Origin: Dichetophora obliterata
Taxonomy: Eukaryota > Arthropoda > Insecta > Diptera > Sciomyzidae
Reading direction: 5' to 3'
Length of the DNA stretch: 64,000 nt
NCBI GenBank assembly: GCA_963920525.1
Contig: OY986435.1
Location: 296,479,817 to 296,543,816 of the forward strand
In this document: positions 43,708 through 55,119 of the stretch, piece after piece
How positions within the stretch are numbered: position 1 is the first letter of the stretch
Layout of the letters: each line of letters begins with the position of its first letter
Position numbers and translations under genes: made by a program
Notes under the pieces: generated by a model
Databases searched by the model: none
What the model was told of the DNA's origin: nothing
Seen by the model: the letters and a program-made list of their open reading frames with translations, nothing else

Positions 43708-43980
43708 ATGCTTAGCCAGCAGCTGCTGCTTGCATTGAAATTTCTATTTTCAATACAAGCTGCTGCAATCAGTCTGTTTGCACTGACATTAGCAACAATT
43801 TTTTTACGAGCTGTCAATGGCTTTGAAATGACTGCCAAATTTATAGCAAGTGATACACTTTTAGAGGAAAAGTTCAGAAAGTTGAATTTTTTCTATCCTC
43901 TAGTATCTCATGAAATCACAGGGGATATCACATGCTATAAAAATAGAAAAAGTAAGTTGGTTTCACACTCACATTTGTAA
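43708..43980 (+). pseudogene. Possible Harbinger transposase scrap
   Basis: The frame begins MLSQQLLLALKFLFSIQ and, after a phase change, contains QSVCTDISNNFFTS. The 'lsp.qQlllALkf.a.Gsfq.vcgD...vs..tv' block of Harbinger transposases is similar, but the similarity is short. If correct, it would explain the TAA/TTA duplications of the surrounding elements. The alternative is chance. Confidence 0.25.
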
Positions 43981-44458
43981 ACACCATAAGGTAGGGCTCG
44001 CATGCTCTTTCTTTCTAACAAAAAATAAGATAAGATAATATACGAAAAGATCACATGGAAACGCAGCTTAAGAAACTCATGTAATAGATTGTAAAGTGAC
44101 ATTTCTCAAAATTCTATAACTTTCCGTTCCGTCTATTATAATCAGCACTTTTTTGATTTCTCCGCTGCGTTCCGTAATGTTTTGAGTAAAAAAATTTATG
44201 TTGACAGATGCTACTATTACTTTTATTTTGCATTTGTTTTGTTTCCCGTATTTTTGATAATTTTTATATTGAATTCATGTTTTAAAATAATCAGAAAAAA
44301 AGAATTGATGGAATTTGTTTTGTAATAAAATATATTTTAGAAAAAATTAACTCCTCTTCCGATAATATTATAATCGCCACTTCGATTGAAAACGTTTCGT
44401 CCCGCCACGATGACACTTAACTACATTCCCTTCCGTCTAATTTATAATCAGCGCTTAA

Positions 44459-45035
44459 GTGCCATGATAGAATTACCAGGTAGTATTAATCGCTAATCTT
44501 ACTCGTTACTTTTGGCATATAAATAGTGTCAAATAAAAGTATTGCAATTTCCCATATTACACAATCTCCGTTTGCTCGGAGTACAAATAATTTTGTTGTT
44601 GCTTTCAATGCGAAACTGTCAAACATTTTGGAGAGTAACACTCTTAAAAAACCAACTTTTTGGTTTGTATATTCATAGTTCTTATGCATATATTTTTAAT
44701 TTTTTATATTAAGTTTTAATATAATTCATACCTAAATGCCTATTAAGATTATTTGCATTATTTTTTCATATTATTTGTTCTCATTAATTTTTTGATACTT
44801 AATTTTTTGAGGTTTTGATTTTAATTTTAATGATTCGTGTATATTAGGATTTAATATTAAAACAAAAACAAACACATAAAAAACAATGTTTGATTTTCAA
44901 TCGCAATGCGGTTCCTGTTGTGCAGAGAATCTTGCGAAGCAGAATTTGTAATTTGTCACTGCAAGCAAACTAATAAAATTTATTTAACTAGAAGAAATTG
45001 CTGGAGCAGCAATGGCATTTGGACCATAAAGGCCC
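44459..45035. other. AT-rich spacer
   Basis: No repeat or coding structure is recognised. A short minus-strand frame (44486-44689) has no family resemblance. Confidence 0.35.
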
Positions 45036-45490
45036 AGTTATTATAGACGTTACGTAATGTAATGCAATGTCACTGCAGCAGTGTGTTCTGTCACTTACTG
45101 TTTCAATCAATACTTTTCTCATACAAGCGATTATAATAGAAGTAACGTAATGTGAACGGGATGTAAAGATTCGTAGATTTTCGATTTCTACGTTACTTTA
45201 CATTCTGTTCAAAGAGCAACTAAACATTGGGGTTAGATTTTATTATTGCACTATTTTATATTGTTCAACTACGCTTTTTGTTGAGTTGTCGTTATTAATG
45301 TGATAGTTCTATATATCCACAGCTATGGATGTCGAAGTTTTAATTGAACTTGTACGGGAACGTGCAATTATTTACGACAAAAGACTGCCTGGCTACTGCC
45401 TATTATAATTGCTACAACGTTTTATTACATTACGTCCCGTCCCGATGACAGTTGACAACATTTCGTTGCATTACATTACGTCTATTATAA
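45036..45490. mobile_element. MITE with GACGTAATGTAATG-type inverted repeats
   Basis: The left end TTATTATAGACGTTACGTAA and the complement of the right end TTATAATAGACGTAATGTAA pair and extend inward ('tgcaatg', 'tgtcatcgggacgggacg', 'aacgtt', 'attataatag'). The same order of inner motifs occurs in the 40.2-44.5 kb element (tgtcatcgtggcgggacgaaacg), so the families are related although their terminal GAC repeats differ. The right end overlaps the TAA of the next element. Confidence 0.65.
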
Positions 45491-45916
45491 AGGCTGGATT
45501 ACCCAAGCGTAAGGTAACGTAGCGCGACGTTGCCAATTGTCAAGCTAAAATCTGTTTAATGATAAATGTGTACAAGTCGTTACCGAAATCGTAACGTGGC
45601 GTGACGCAGCGTAGAAGTATGTAGAAAATAGATTTCTACGCAACGTTACGATTTTTGACAGTTCGACAGCTGTGTTACAAGCGAAAAAATTTGTTTAACT
45701 TCACATTTTTGTAAATTTTAATACTTTTAAGAAAGAATGCAATCTTTTATTGACGAGGAGAAGTAAATAAGCCTTCTAGAATAAAATGAGTGCCCTGCAC
45801 TACGGCGCCTGCACTACGTTGGATTACGATTTCGGTAATCGCTTATCCTCGAGGCAACGTCGCACTACGCTACATCCCGCTGCGCCACCTCACGTTACGC
45901 TTGGGTAATCAAGCCT
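45491..45916. mobile_element. 426-bp PIF-like MITE, TAA duplication
   Basis: The termini AGGCTGGATTACCCAAGCGT and, complemented, AGGCTTGATTACCCAAGCGT are flanked by TAA at 45488-45490 and 45917-45919. Subterminal regions are rich in 'acgtagcgcgacgttgc' palindromes. It abuts the preceding MITE without a gap. Confidence 0.85.
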
Positions 45917-45919
45917 TAA

Positions 45920-46347
45920 TTCTGCCTTAACTGCTTAGACGATAAAAATTTATTTCGTTCGTTCAGGCGGTCTAAGCGTACAGTAACTTGACATCACTAC
46001 ATGAATACTTTTCTGTTTTTTTCTTTGCTCAATCTTCCGTTTAGCTTTGTCATTACCGGTCGTGGAACGATTTTCGGAGAGATTTTGTTGCAAATAAGAT
46101 TTTTTTTGCATTCTGATAAATTAATCCAACTGTTGCTTGTTGTTTAGTGCCTAACCTCGAAGTTTGTGATATTTAAGTGCCATTTAAAGATAAATTAAGC
46201 CATTAAAAAATATATGTTCAGGGACTCGAAGAAAAGCGAGGAACCGAAAGCCGTGCATGTTCAAACTTGTTCAACTTTACCAAAATTTTAACGTTATTTG
46301 TTTATAATAAATACCAGTCAGTTTTTAGTAACTAAAAGCATAAATCA
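45920..46347 (+). promoter_or_regulatory. Probable promoter and 5' UTR of the Q-rich gene
   Basis: This is the only unique stretch between the MITE cluster and the first exon. It includes moderately GC-rich sequence (about 46030-46090), consistent with a housekeeping-type start, but no TATA box, initiator or cap site can be fixed by eye. Confidence 0.35.
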
Positions 46348-46542
46348 ATGAAAAATTTGAATGGTAAGTGCTGCAAAACGCAGGGATTGGCAAAATATTA
46401 TACAAATAGTTTTGTTTTATATTTGCCATTCGATGCGAACGCAGGTAGTCAGTCGCGAATTTCATCACAATCCGCTGCCGAAGGACACAACAAAGTAGAG
46501 CAGCAAGAATTCACCAAACGCCGGCGAAGAGTACAAAGATGA
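46348..46542 (+). CDS. Upstream ORF overlapping the main start (ATGA)
   Basis: ATG at 46348 begins MKNLN. If the GTAAGT donor at 46364 joins the AG at 46444, the frame continues GSQSRISSQSAAEGHNK and ends VQR with TGA at 46540-46542, sharing ATGA with the main ATG at 46539: 37 residues. The 81-base intron is in phase and has no stop, so retention gives a 64-residue version. An ATGA overlap is a known layout for reinitiation; the regulatory role is inference. Confidence 0.45.
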   Translation: MKNLNGKCCKTQGLAKYYTNSFVLYLPFDANAGSQSRISSQSAAEGHNKVEQQEFTKRRRRVQR

Positions 46543-49500
46543 TCCAAGACTTTGTGACCATGATTCAGGGCAATCAAAATGTTTTAAGGTAGGGGAAAAA
46601 TAGGTGTTTTGGATAAATTTGAACAGAAATGCTTCGTTGAAATTATATTGTCCACTTCTGTATACCTTTCACTAGTCGAATACGACTGGCTATCTCCGCC
46701 TTAAATTATAGAAAATTTAATAATTTTCCTGTTTGTAAGAGATATCCAGAGGTGAGCAGTTTGGTCCTAAAACTTTTTAATTTATGTATGCTGCTAGTTA
46801 GAACTAGTACATTTCCAAAGGCAAATGCTTTTTACGCTTATTAAATACTGTGAGTTAAGGATCTAGTAATCTAAATTTAACATAAATTAGTCTTTCAATA
46901 GCTATATGAGTTCTTCTGTTCTCATTCACAGCTTTGAGGAGCAGAGTCTAGTCATGCAACATGTCCAATTGGACACCATGGACCTGGACATTCAGCATAT
47001 TCAACAATTGTCATTCCAGCAACTACAACATTTGCAGCACTCGCAACAAAATGTTCTGCAACATTCCAGTGCACCTTATCAACATAATAACAGACAGCTG
47101 ATGAACAACCCTCAACCGATACACGCCAATTTTTTGTAAGTTGTTCATTTCTTTGCCTTGCTTCTGTTTATCGGGTGATTACTTTTCTTTTCCTTTATTT
47201 GAGTTTTGTTTTCTTAATTTTGTGGACTGACGTCAGGTAGTGTGGATTGAAAATGTTGACGCGGACAGTGTTGCATTTTCTTTTTGTAAACACTGAAATG
47301 TAGTGGATATACGAAATTTCATTGAACTGAAAAAAACTTACGGCATAAGTGCAGTTTACAGCCCACGCGTAAATAATTTTTTTCTTCATTTTTATTAAAC
47401 GTATATGGGTCTCCTAGGTCTAAAAATAAAATGTCGGTCTCGAATGGTTAAGGAGATAAACTTCGCCAAAGTTCTATAATTCAGTGCAAAGTTTGTGTGG
47501 AAGCTTATCTAACCTGTAATACTTACATTTTACAGGAAAACCACTGCTTAAAATTACCGCGAAAAATACAAGAACTTTAACCCTCTTAGATCGCAGTTCT
47601 TTATTTTGGTAAATTTTAAGAGAATTTAAAAGACAAGAAAAATTGTTATTAAAAATCGCGGCGATTTTTTTAACCATCGCTTATGTTACTATATAATTTA
47701 CTATGTAAATATTTAAACAATTTCAAAAATTCTTATTAAAATAATAATATTATGGCTTTATTGCTTTTAACTGCTTAACTTTCTCTGTACATGTTTTAAA
47801 AATTTCTCAAAACTTAATCGTTCATGTAACTATTTAACTTACTTCGTAAAAACTCCTCCATCATATATACCTTATATGCCTTAATTATATTTTAGTTACT
47901 TAGTAAATATTAGCAAAATTGTATTAATTTTATCAATTTATTTAAGTGTACACAAAATTGAAAACAAATTTTTACTCCAACGGCCTTATTCATAAACACA
48001 TTTTTTAATTTTATTAAACTATAAAACGTTATTCGTAATCTTATTTCTATCTTAAGCAATGTTGTTGCTTAGGCTGCGTAAGTTCATTATATTCAAATTG
48101 ATTGGATTTTTTTATTTAACCGAAATAATTTAGTTTTCCTTTCAGTTACTGATAAATATTGTGCTTTTTATTTATCAAGCTGAAAATGACTTGAACGCCT
48201 TGAAAGTGGTAAATTTGAAGGACGGTTGTTGGGTGATGGATGCTATGCATGCTCAAATATTCTAACCTATTATTGAATCCTATGAATATTATTGAATTAT
48301 TATTAAATCAATATGAATAAAAAAAAAATAAACTGGCTATTTCAGCCCTTGGAAGGACTTTGACCTAGCTTCTATTGATCAATTGTGTTGTGCGTGTTAT
48401 TAAATGTTTGATCACAAATGACCGAAAACTGGACTTACGTGTTTTATGCCGACTCCGAACGGCTTATGTTCTCAAGAAACTTTAAATGGCAATTTTTACT
48501 CTCTGAAGTTTGCCATTGTCTGCAGAGAGGTAACGACCGAACAGAAAAATTAATTCAATTGGAAAAACTTTCTGACTGAGCTGGAATTGAACCCGGGCTA
48601 CCGCGGTTCTTTAGCTTAGGGGCCACTGGGCCACTGGGCTACGGCCGCCGATAAATTAATATGAATAATTACTATTAAATAATATGCCGAAAAAATTAAC
48701 TTTCAGTTAAATTTTTATCTAAATGTAATAGATTATTGTAGTAGGTTTGCGCATATTTTTTTACATAACACTTGTTTAGATACACATGGTCTGTTTCCGC
48801 ACTAACTTCAAGTGATTGTAATAGAATAGAGAGTGACATTTTGTATGCTATTCTCTCTCGAGCTTCAAAAATTTATAAAATAACACTTTCAAGCAACTTA
48901 AGTTACTGGAATCGAGTACGAAAACAGAACTACAATGAAAATTTATCATATATGAATAAGAATTTAATCAAGGTTGTTTAAAGGCTACTTAAAGCCTTCA
49001 ACAGTGCATAACTTAACAAGCGTTAAACATTTGTTTGAGGAAATTTAATGAATAAGGCTGCAAATGTGTTTAAAGTTAATTCAAGTGATTTAGTAAGATC
49101 AAATGTACTCTAACGTACTGAATAAGAAATCAAGTTGCTTAATAAAAATTTGTGACTATATAAAAAAGTGATAAATAATAATTTCGTAAATTTCATTTTC
49201 TAGAAAAAATATACGCTCGTATACCGTACTACCAAACATCACTACAAAAAACAAAATTGTTTGTCTGACTTAAAAAACGTATTCCGTGACTGCGCTAAAG
49301 TTAATGTCACTAGTACAAAACTAGCGAATTCACTAGACCCTAGGTAGTTCCACTTCAATCTACCTTCTTTGCATTGAACTTTCGAATTTAACGCTATAAT
49401 GTCATAGTGAGACTCAGTTGTTACCTTTAACTTTCCCATCCCCTAGCTACTTCAATAGTAGCAAAGGATCGGCTAATTCGCTAGTCAGTTCAGAAAGAAA

Positions 49501-51991
49501 AGTGACGTAGGCAAAGTGGAAGTACTACTATTGAGTCAATACATTAATATTTTTACAGCACAACTTTATATTCATGGTCTTCAATGAAATTGAGGAGCTG
49601 AATTGAAAAGTTTTCTCATAAAACATCGAAGTAAGCATAAGTCAGTCAGTATGAATCTACCCAATAGGAATCGGAGTGCATATAAAGAGCTCTCAGAAGG
49701 GTTAGATCCAGTTGTTTGTATAAGTAAAATACTGTATTAAAAATTTTGAATTACAAAATTATGCATTAACAAAAAACTGCGTAAAAAATGCTGTACGCCA
49801 AAATTCTACTTTTTTAAAATACTGATGACAAAAGTGTGCCTTTTCACAAAATTCTATGCAGCAAAATTCTACATGTAATATGAACTAAGAAAGCAGAACA
49901 ACTAAGGTAAATATGATTGAAATAAAAACTCTCCGTTAAAAGGCAAATTATTTCCTCATAAAAAAATACCAATTTGTATTCTTACTGCAGTTAAAATGCT
50001 GTAAATGGAAAGCGAAATTTTGGAAAGCAAAATTTTATAAAAGCAGTATATTGAAATACATTCAGTTTTTTAAACAAACAGTATTTTACAAAACAGTATT
50101 TCAAGCGTACAGAATTTTAAAATTACTGTACAAAATTACAGTATTTTGGCAATACAGACTTTTGACAAGCACAAAAAAAAAAAAAACTAGCCCGTTCCCC
50201 TCTCAAAAATTAATAGAGTGCTTTGTTGTAATTTTTAAACATTGTCATGAGAAAATTGTAAACTTCAATGGCAGACATTGGCCGCATTCTAGCCGAAAAA
50301 GTGCTCAAGTAGCGAAGTAGCATAAAATATTTTTGCTATATAAATTGTGACATCTCAAGGAACATGTTCTGTGAGAGCATACCATTCAGCCGGAAAGTTG
50401 TGGAACAGTTCTTTCCGCTGAATGCAGGCATTATGAATGAGAAACATAGCAAGAGCAGAGCATTCTGCTGTCCTTGTATAATATATAAAAAAACAGCGAA
50501 AACTAAGCTCTTTAATCTCCTTGCGTATATACAAAAACCTAGCGAAAGTCAAGCATTTTGTTCTTTTTATAGCTCATAATAGTTACTTGACAAAAATATC
50601 CAATATTTTGAATACTTGCCTTTTTTAGCGAAACTTTTTCACGTGGCATTTATTTCACAGTTGGCTACGAAAATTGCTAAGAATACAGCGCTATATAAGC
50701 TGCGCTATAAGCAGAGAGAAGGAGGTGTTTTTAAATTCTATATAAGCAAAGCAAATGCAAATTTTACTCTTGGGTTATGAGTCTTTGGAACAAATGATTT
50801 TAGAATAAGTTCATACATCCTGCCTCATCATGCATTTACCATTATTATTTTTGCCCACAAATTATTATTTTTGTCTTTCGTTTTCGCTGTTGAGCTTTCA
50901 ATAGTGAGCAACCTACCTGTTATTATGTTTTACCTTAAAGACACTTAGGGCCAATTTTTCAGTGTGAGATTAAACTCTAGTCAAATTAAACTAAGGTTCA
51001 ATAACTCATAAAATTTGGTCGTTTAAACTCGGTTTAAACAAAAAGAAACACATTATATAATAACTTAAGTTAATTTAACTTCAACGAATACAAAAATATC
51101 TAGTTAAATCGAGTTTAAACGTCCAATTTTGGTGAGATAAGCTAGGTTTAATTTGACTAAAGTTTAAACTCATACGGAAAAGTTGGCCCTTAAAGTTTAG
51201 AGAATATAATGCTTCCACATAAAAAAAATGGAAACATTTCTATTCATCTAAATCAATCTACTACATTTTTACTTGTGCAAATCGTGAACCCTGGCAATCT
51301 GTTATGCCTGCTTGTGGAACACAATGTTTATTGCTTCGGTTATCTTGAGTTTTTGCATTGTGCTTGTATATTAAATTAACTTATTTTATCATTCTGTTTT
51401 ATTGTGTTTTACAGTAATAAATTGTGTTTTATATAATTTATAGATACTATTTAAGTTCAGTTTTAAACATTTAAGATCAAAAGTTAAAAATGTCTTGGCA
51501 CAAAATATGGTAATTTACCCAAATGGTTAAGTGCAACAGTTCTTAGAAACTTTACCAATTATTGCTTTATTTATTTGATATGTGCTTCTTAAATTGTGCT
51601 TTGAAACATTTGTGTTTAATTCTATAGTCTTGCTTAGAGACGTAGTAATAAAACAATTTTATAAATCTATTCTAGTGATGATTCAGCTACATCCAGCAGT
51701 ATTGACATAAAGTACGATGGTGGATTACCCAACGATGCGGCCAACACATCAGACGCCTCCACAGTTGAGGATGTCATCAATGAGAGTGATATGTAAGTGT
51801 TGTGTGCAATAAATGCTTGCAGCTTCAAATACAATCAGCAATTTTTTATTTGCAGCCCAAATCCTGAAGATGCTTTCACCTATTTACAGGGATTGAATGT
51901 GAGTAAAATACTTGACCTTGGGTCTATCAATCCTATTAAATAATTGTCTTCTGTTTACCTACAGTCGGATAACTTAATGCAATTCAGTCAG
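46539..51991 (+). CDS. Gln/His-rich, acidic protein, 5' coding exons (probable transcription regulator)
   Basis: Coding exons are 46539-46588, 46932-47135 (an alternative in-frame acceptor gives 46902), 51676-51792, 51856-51898 and 51965-51991. All introns are GT-AG and phases agree (2,2,2,0), with an open donor GTAAGC at 51992, so the gene continues downstream, probably beyond the window. The spliced product begins MIQDFVTMIQGNQNVL. A Gln/His/Leu-rich stretch follows (HIQQLSFQQLQHLQHSQQNV), then a Ser/Asp/Glu-rich acidic segment (SSSIDIKYDGGLPND, TVEDVINESD) and FTYLQGLNSDNLMQFSQ. Such composition is usual for activation regions of transcription factors or co-factors. No DNA-binding domain is visible in these exons. 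I cannot name the orthologue. Confidence 0.7.
47136..47982. other. Intron sequence, no feature seen
   Basis: AT-rich first part of the 4.5-kb intron between the Q-rich exon and the acidic exon. Short ORFs here have no family resemblance. Confidence 0.4.
47983..49058. mobile_element. Putative MITE with GCCTTATTCAT ends, containing a SINE
   Basis: GCCTTATTCATAAACA at 47983 faces the complement of TTTAATGAATAAGGC ending at 49058. Pairing is confined to about 12-15 bases and no clear target duplication is seen. A minus-strand SINE (48330-48655) lies inside. Confidence 0.4.
48330..48655 (-). mobile_element. tRNA-derived SINE, near full-length copy 4
   Basis: The complement begins GGCGGCCGTAGCCCAGTGGC (A-box region), has CTAAAGAACCGCGGTAGCCC and the B-box-like GGGTTCAATTCCAGC, then the same body as copy 2, and ends in TGAAATAGCCAG. 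It is the best-preserved head in the window. Confidence 0.8.
49059..49724. other. Intron sequence, local inverted motifs only
   Basis: Apart from short complementary motifs (ctagcgaattcactag near 49321 and ctaattcgctag near 49472), I see no assignable feature. Confidence 0.35.
49725..50170. repeat. AATACTGTATT-rich inverted-repeat region
   Basis: The left flank contains aaaatactgtattaaaaatt and the right flank repeats cagtattt/acagtatttt several times in both orientations, giving weak terminal pairing over the region. It may be a decayed MITE. Confidence 0.4.
50280..50429. mobile_element. 150-bp MITE, second GGCCGCATTC copy with ATT duplication
   Basis: It starts GGCCGCATTC and ends GAATGCAGGC, with ATT on both outer sides (50277-50279, 50430-50432). 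The right half contains a tight hairpin, CATTCAGC.GGAAAG with CTTTCCGCTGAATG. It is the same terminal family as 3596-3965. Confidence 0.65.
50948..51189. mobile_element. 242-bp PIF-like palindromic MITE, TTA duplication
   Basis: The ends GGGCCAATTTTTCAGTGTGA and, complemented, GGGCCAACTTTTCCGTATGA are flanked by TTA at 50945-50947 and 51190-51192. The whole element is nearly self-complementary, with 'ctcagtttaaactcg'-like repeats in the centre. Confidence 0.85.
51190..51675. other. Intron sequence before the acidic exon
   Basis: AT-rich sequence ending in the polypyrimidine and AG at 51674-51675. No other feature is seen. Confidence 0.4.
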
Positions 51992-52154
51992 GTAAGCATA
52001 CAATTTGTGAGCTCCATTATTTAATAGAAAAACGTTGCGTTAGATCACTTTGAATTAAGATGAGTAGAAAGCTGGTAACTGTTGAAAGTACCTGTAAGCA
52101 GTAGAAATTAGTTGATAGATATAACCGGTTTTATTCAGGATGTAGAAGAATAGG

Positions 52155-52450
52155 TTTGGCTATTTCAACCCTTGAAAAGTCTTTGACCGAGCTTGTTATG
52201 TTCAATTGTGTATTGCTTGTAATTGAATTTGGAATTATTAACGGACTACTACATGTCGATTCAGAACAGCTAATGTTATCAAGAAGCTATACGTGCCAGT
52301 TTTTATTTTAGAGGTTTGCCATTGTCTCCAATTAGGGGACGGCCGATTAGTATTTTGAATGTTAATTAAAAAACATACTGTGCCAAATGGGATTTGAACC
52401 CAACTTTCCCGTGGTTCTTTAGCATATGAGTATGCCAGTATGCACCATCA
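52155..52450 (-). mobile_element. tRNA-derived SINE, copy 5
   Basis: The complement has an eroded tRNA-like head (GCTAAAGAACCACGGGAAAG, then GGGTTCAAATCCCATTTGG, a perfect B-box), the 'gacaatggcaaacctc' body and the 'caaagacttttcaagggttg' end. A 'agccagtatgcaccat' direct duplication sits at its outer edge (52430-52470). Confidence 0.75.
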
Positions 52451-53328
52451 AGCCAGTATGCACCATTAAGTTTTGATATAATTTTTTTAAAATTAGTCAA
52501 CATATGTTGGAATAATGAAAAGAGGCTACAAAAGAGACCATTAAGTAAATAAGTTTTTTTTTTTATTAATCTGTAATAACATTTGTGTTGCAGACCTCGC
52601 TTAGTGTCTGACAAAATATATTGAACTTATTTTTGTGTCTTCTAAAATATCAATAGAATATGTCATAAATGCATTGAAATAGAGCACAAAGTTTTTTGTG
52701 GACGCTATCTTTAAATTAACTTAAATTTTAATATTCAGCCCAATCATGAAACATTTTTAAGATAAAGTTGAACATTTTGGAAATTTTTAATGCAAATTTG
52801 TTCATCAACCGTCAATATTCATGAGCATATAAAAATACATTTTTAAATCTTTATCTGCTATCTTGAGAAAAATGAGAACTCCCTTTTACGATTCCAGGGA
52901 GAAAAGTTTAATGATTGGGGTGATTGTTTTACCATAATACTCACATATCAAACCAAGACTATATTATTCGCGCCACAAAACATATAAGGGGTATTCACGA
53001 TTCAGTGCACTTGCCTGTGCAGTTGAGGACTTTCGTATTTGTATTAACCTTACATCACTAACCTGAGGTTGGAATCCACCCAGTCACAGTTTCTATGCAA
53101 GATTTCTAATGCAATATATGTGTGACGAGCTAAAAGTCAAAATCTAATCTATATTCCATATTTTTACTTTAATAGTTTTCAGTTTCTAGTGGTCTTCGAG
53201 ATATAAACGTGCCAGCGCGATTAGAATAAGTGTTTGGGTGCTTTACACCCAGGTTCGTTATTAAAGAGCGTCGAAAAGAATCACACCAGATACAATTGTT
53301 AAGGTAATTCTATTTGCAACAAAATGGA
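52451..53328. other. Sparse region with MITE and foldback fragments
   Basis: At 52988 lies one terminus of the ATTCACGATTCAGTGC family (about 45 bases). At 53268-53320 lies a partial duplicate of the left end of the following foldback element (gtcgaaaagaatcacaccag, then atacaattgttaaggtaatt). The rest shows nothing. Confidence 0.5.
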
Positions 53329-53357
53329 GTCCAAAAGAGTCGCACCAGATACAATTA

Positions 53358-54636
53358 TTGGGGGTTGGAATTAGTTTTAAAGGTTTTCTAAGAGATGTCG
53401 TAACTATCAATAGATCGCATCGGGCACACCTGTGACTATATTCATTTCAAAGCACATTGTCTAAGCTTCATTTTTTAGTATGTGTCATTCCACTGAAGTG
53501 TAAACAACATATATTATTTTCTCTGTGAACATGTCGACTTTCGTTCCTACAAAACGCAATTTGCGGGAAGGTTTACTTTTGTGCTTCCATTTGAAGAAAA
53601 AAGCGGTTGAAGCACAACGCACGCTTACTGAGGCTTACTGGGACTATGCTCCATCGATTTCTACTTGTGAGTACTGGTTCCGTCGGTTTAAAAGTGGTGA
53701 TTTTGATACGGAAGACAAAGAGCGTCCGGGCCAGCCGAAAAAGTTTGAAGATGAGGAATTGGAGGCTTTGCTCGATGAAGACCCGTGTCAAACCCTTCAA
53801 GAATTGTCAGAATCATTGGGAGTCGACTTATCAACGGTCGGCAAACGCTTGAAGGCCATGGGAATGATTCAAAAGCAAGGAAATTGGGTGCCGTACCAGT
53901 TGAAGCCGAGAGACGTTGAACGGCATGTGCGAACAACTGCTTCAACGGCATAAAAGGAAGAGTTTTTTGCATCGTATTGTCACTGGCGATGAAAAGTGGA
54001 TCCATTACGATAATCCTAAGCGAAAAAAATCGTGGGGACCACCCGGCCATGCATCAACATCGAGGGCCAAGCCGAATATTCATGGCGCCAAGCTTATGCT
54101 GTGTATTTGGTGGGATCAGAAGGGTGTCGTGTACTATGAGCTGCTAAAACCTAACGAAACCATCACTGGGGAACGCTACCAATAACAATTGATGCAATTG
54201 AGCCGAGCATTAAAGGTTAAACGGCCGGAATATGCCAAAAGACACGACAAAGTGGTTTTTCAACATGACAACGCACGGCCACATGCTGCAAGAACCGTCA
54301 AGGAAACGTTAGAGGCGCTGAATTGGGATGTGCTACCCCACCCGCCTTATAGCCCAGACATAGCCCCTTCCGACTACCACCTATTCAGATCGATGACGCA
54401 TGGCGTGGCTGAGCAGCGCTTCACTTCTTACGAGGATACCAAAAAATGGGTCGATTCGTGGATTGCCTCAAAAGACGAATCGTTCTTCCGGCGCGGAATC
54501 CATATGCTGCCAGAAAGATGGGAAAATGTTGTAGCTAACGATGGACAATACTTTGAATAATATACATTGTACCGTTGTTTCTAAATAAATGCTCAAAAAC
54601 CGAAAAAAAACCTTTAAAATTAATTCCAACCCCCAA
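53358..54636 (+). mobile_element. DD34D mariner, 1.28 kb, full length but mutated
   Basis: The termini TTGGGGGTTGGAATTAGTTT and, complemented, TTGGGGGTTGGAATTAATTT are flanked by TA at 53356-53357 and 54637-54638. It is inserted in the left arm of the foldback element. The single transposase gene spans 53531-54560. Confidence 0.92.
53531..54560 (+). pseudogene. Mariner (DD34D) transposase, one frameshift and one nonsense
   Basis: The gene begins MSTFVPTKRNLREGLLLC and carries the two N-terminal helix-turn-helix motifs, the WVPYQL linker (mariner WVPHEL), D in [13 protein letters not shown] in VFQHDNARPH and D in YSPDIAPSDYHL with 34 residues between the last two (DD34D), ending RWENVVANDGQYFE. 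It resembles the mauritiana-like group. Two lesions disable it: a one-base loss near 53917, after the linker, and TAA in place of CAA at 54183 within the RYQQQL motif. Everything else is readable, so the copy is fairly young. Confidence 0.9.
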
Positions 54637-55119
54637 TATAAAGGTAATTCCATTTTGAACAATAGTTTTAAATAATACTTTCCAATCAGTTCTATAGTTT
54701 AAGCGTTATAGGCCAAAATATGTGAAAAACCTTACATTTTTCGGCCAAAATTTAAATCTATAATTCATTCTATCGCCATGCAAAATTAGTAACAAATTTA
54801 CAAAAAATATAAAAAAATTGTTTACGTATAAACCACATTGATACCAGCAACTGCTCATAACTCCGGTATTTATCCATAGATTTTCTTCATCTAAAACTCA
54901 TTTGCTTTTTAAAAATGTGGTTTATTCATACATTTTTTACTAATTTTGCATGGCAATAGAATGAATTATAGATTTAAATTTTGACCGAAAAATTAAAGTT
55001 TTTCATATATTTTGGCCTATCACGCTAAAACTATCGGACTGATTGGAAAGTCATATTTAAAACTATTGTTGAAAACGGAATTACCTTTATAATTATATCT
55101 CGTGTGACTCTTTTGGACG

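Larger units (their letters stand above)
53329..55119. mobile_element. Foldback element with ~210-bp arms, split by a mariner
   Basis: GTCCAAAAGAGTCGCACCAG at the left and, complemented, GTCCAAAAGAGTCACACGAG at the right open arms that pair inward for about 210 bases, through 'aaggtaattcc', 'tttccaatcag', 'ggccaaaatat' and 'cattctat.gccatgcaaaattagta'. Without the mariner (53358-54636) and one TA, the element is about 510 bp. A partial direct copy of its left end lies immediately upstream at 53268. Confidence 0.8.
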
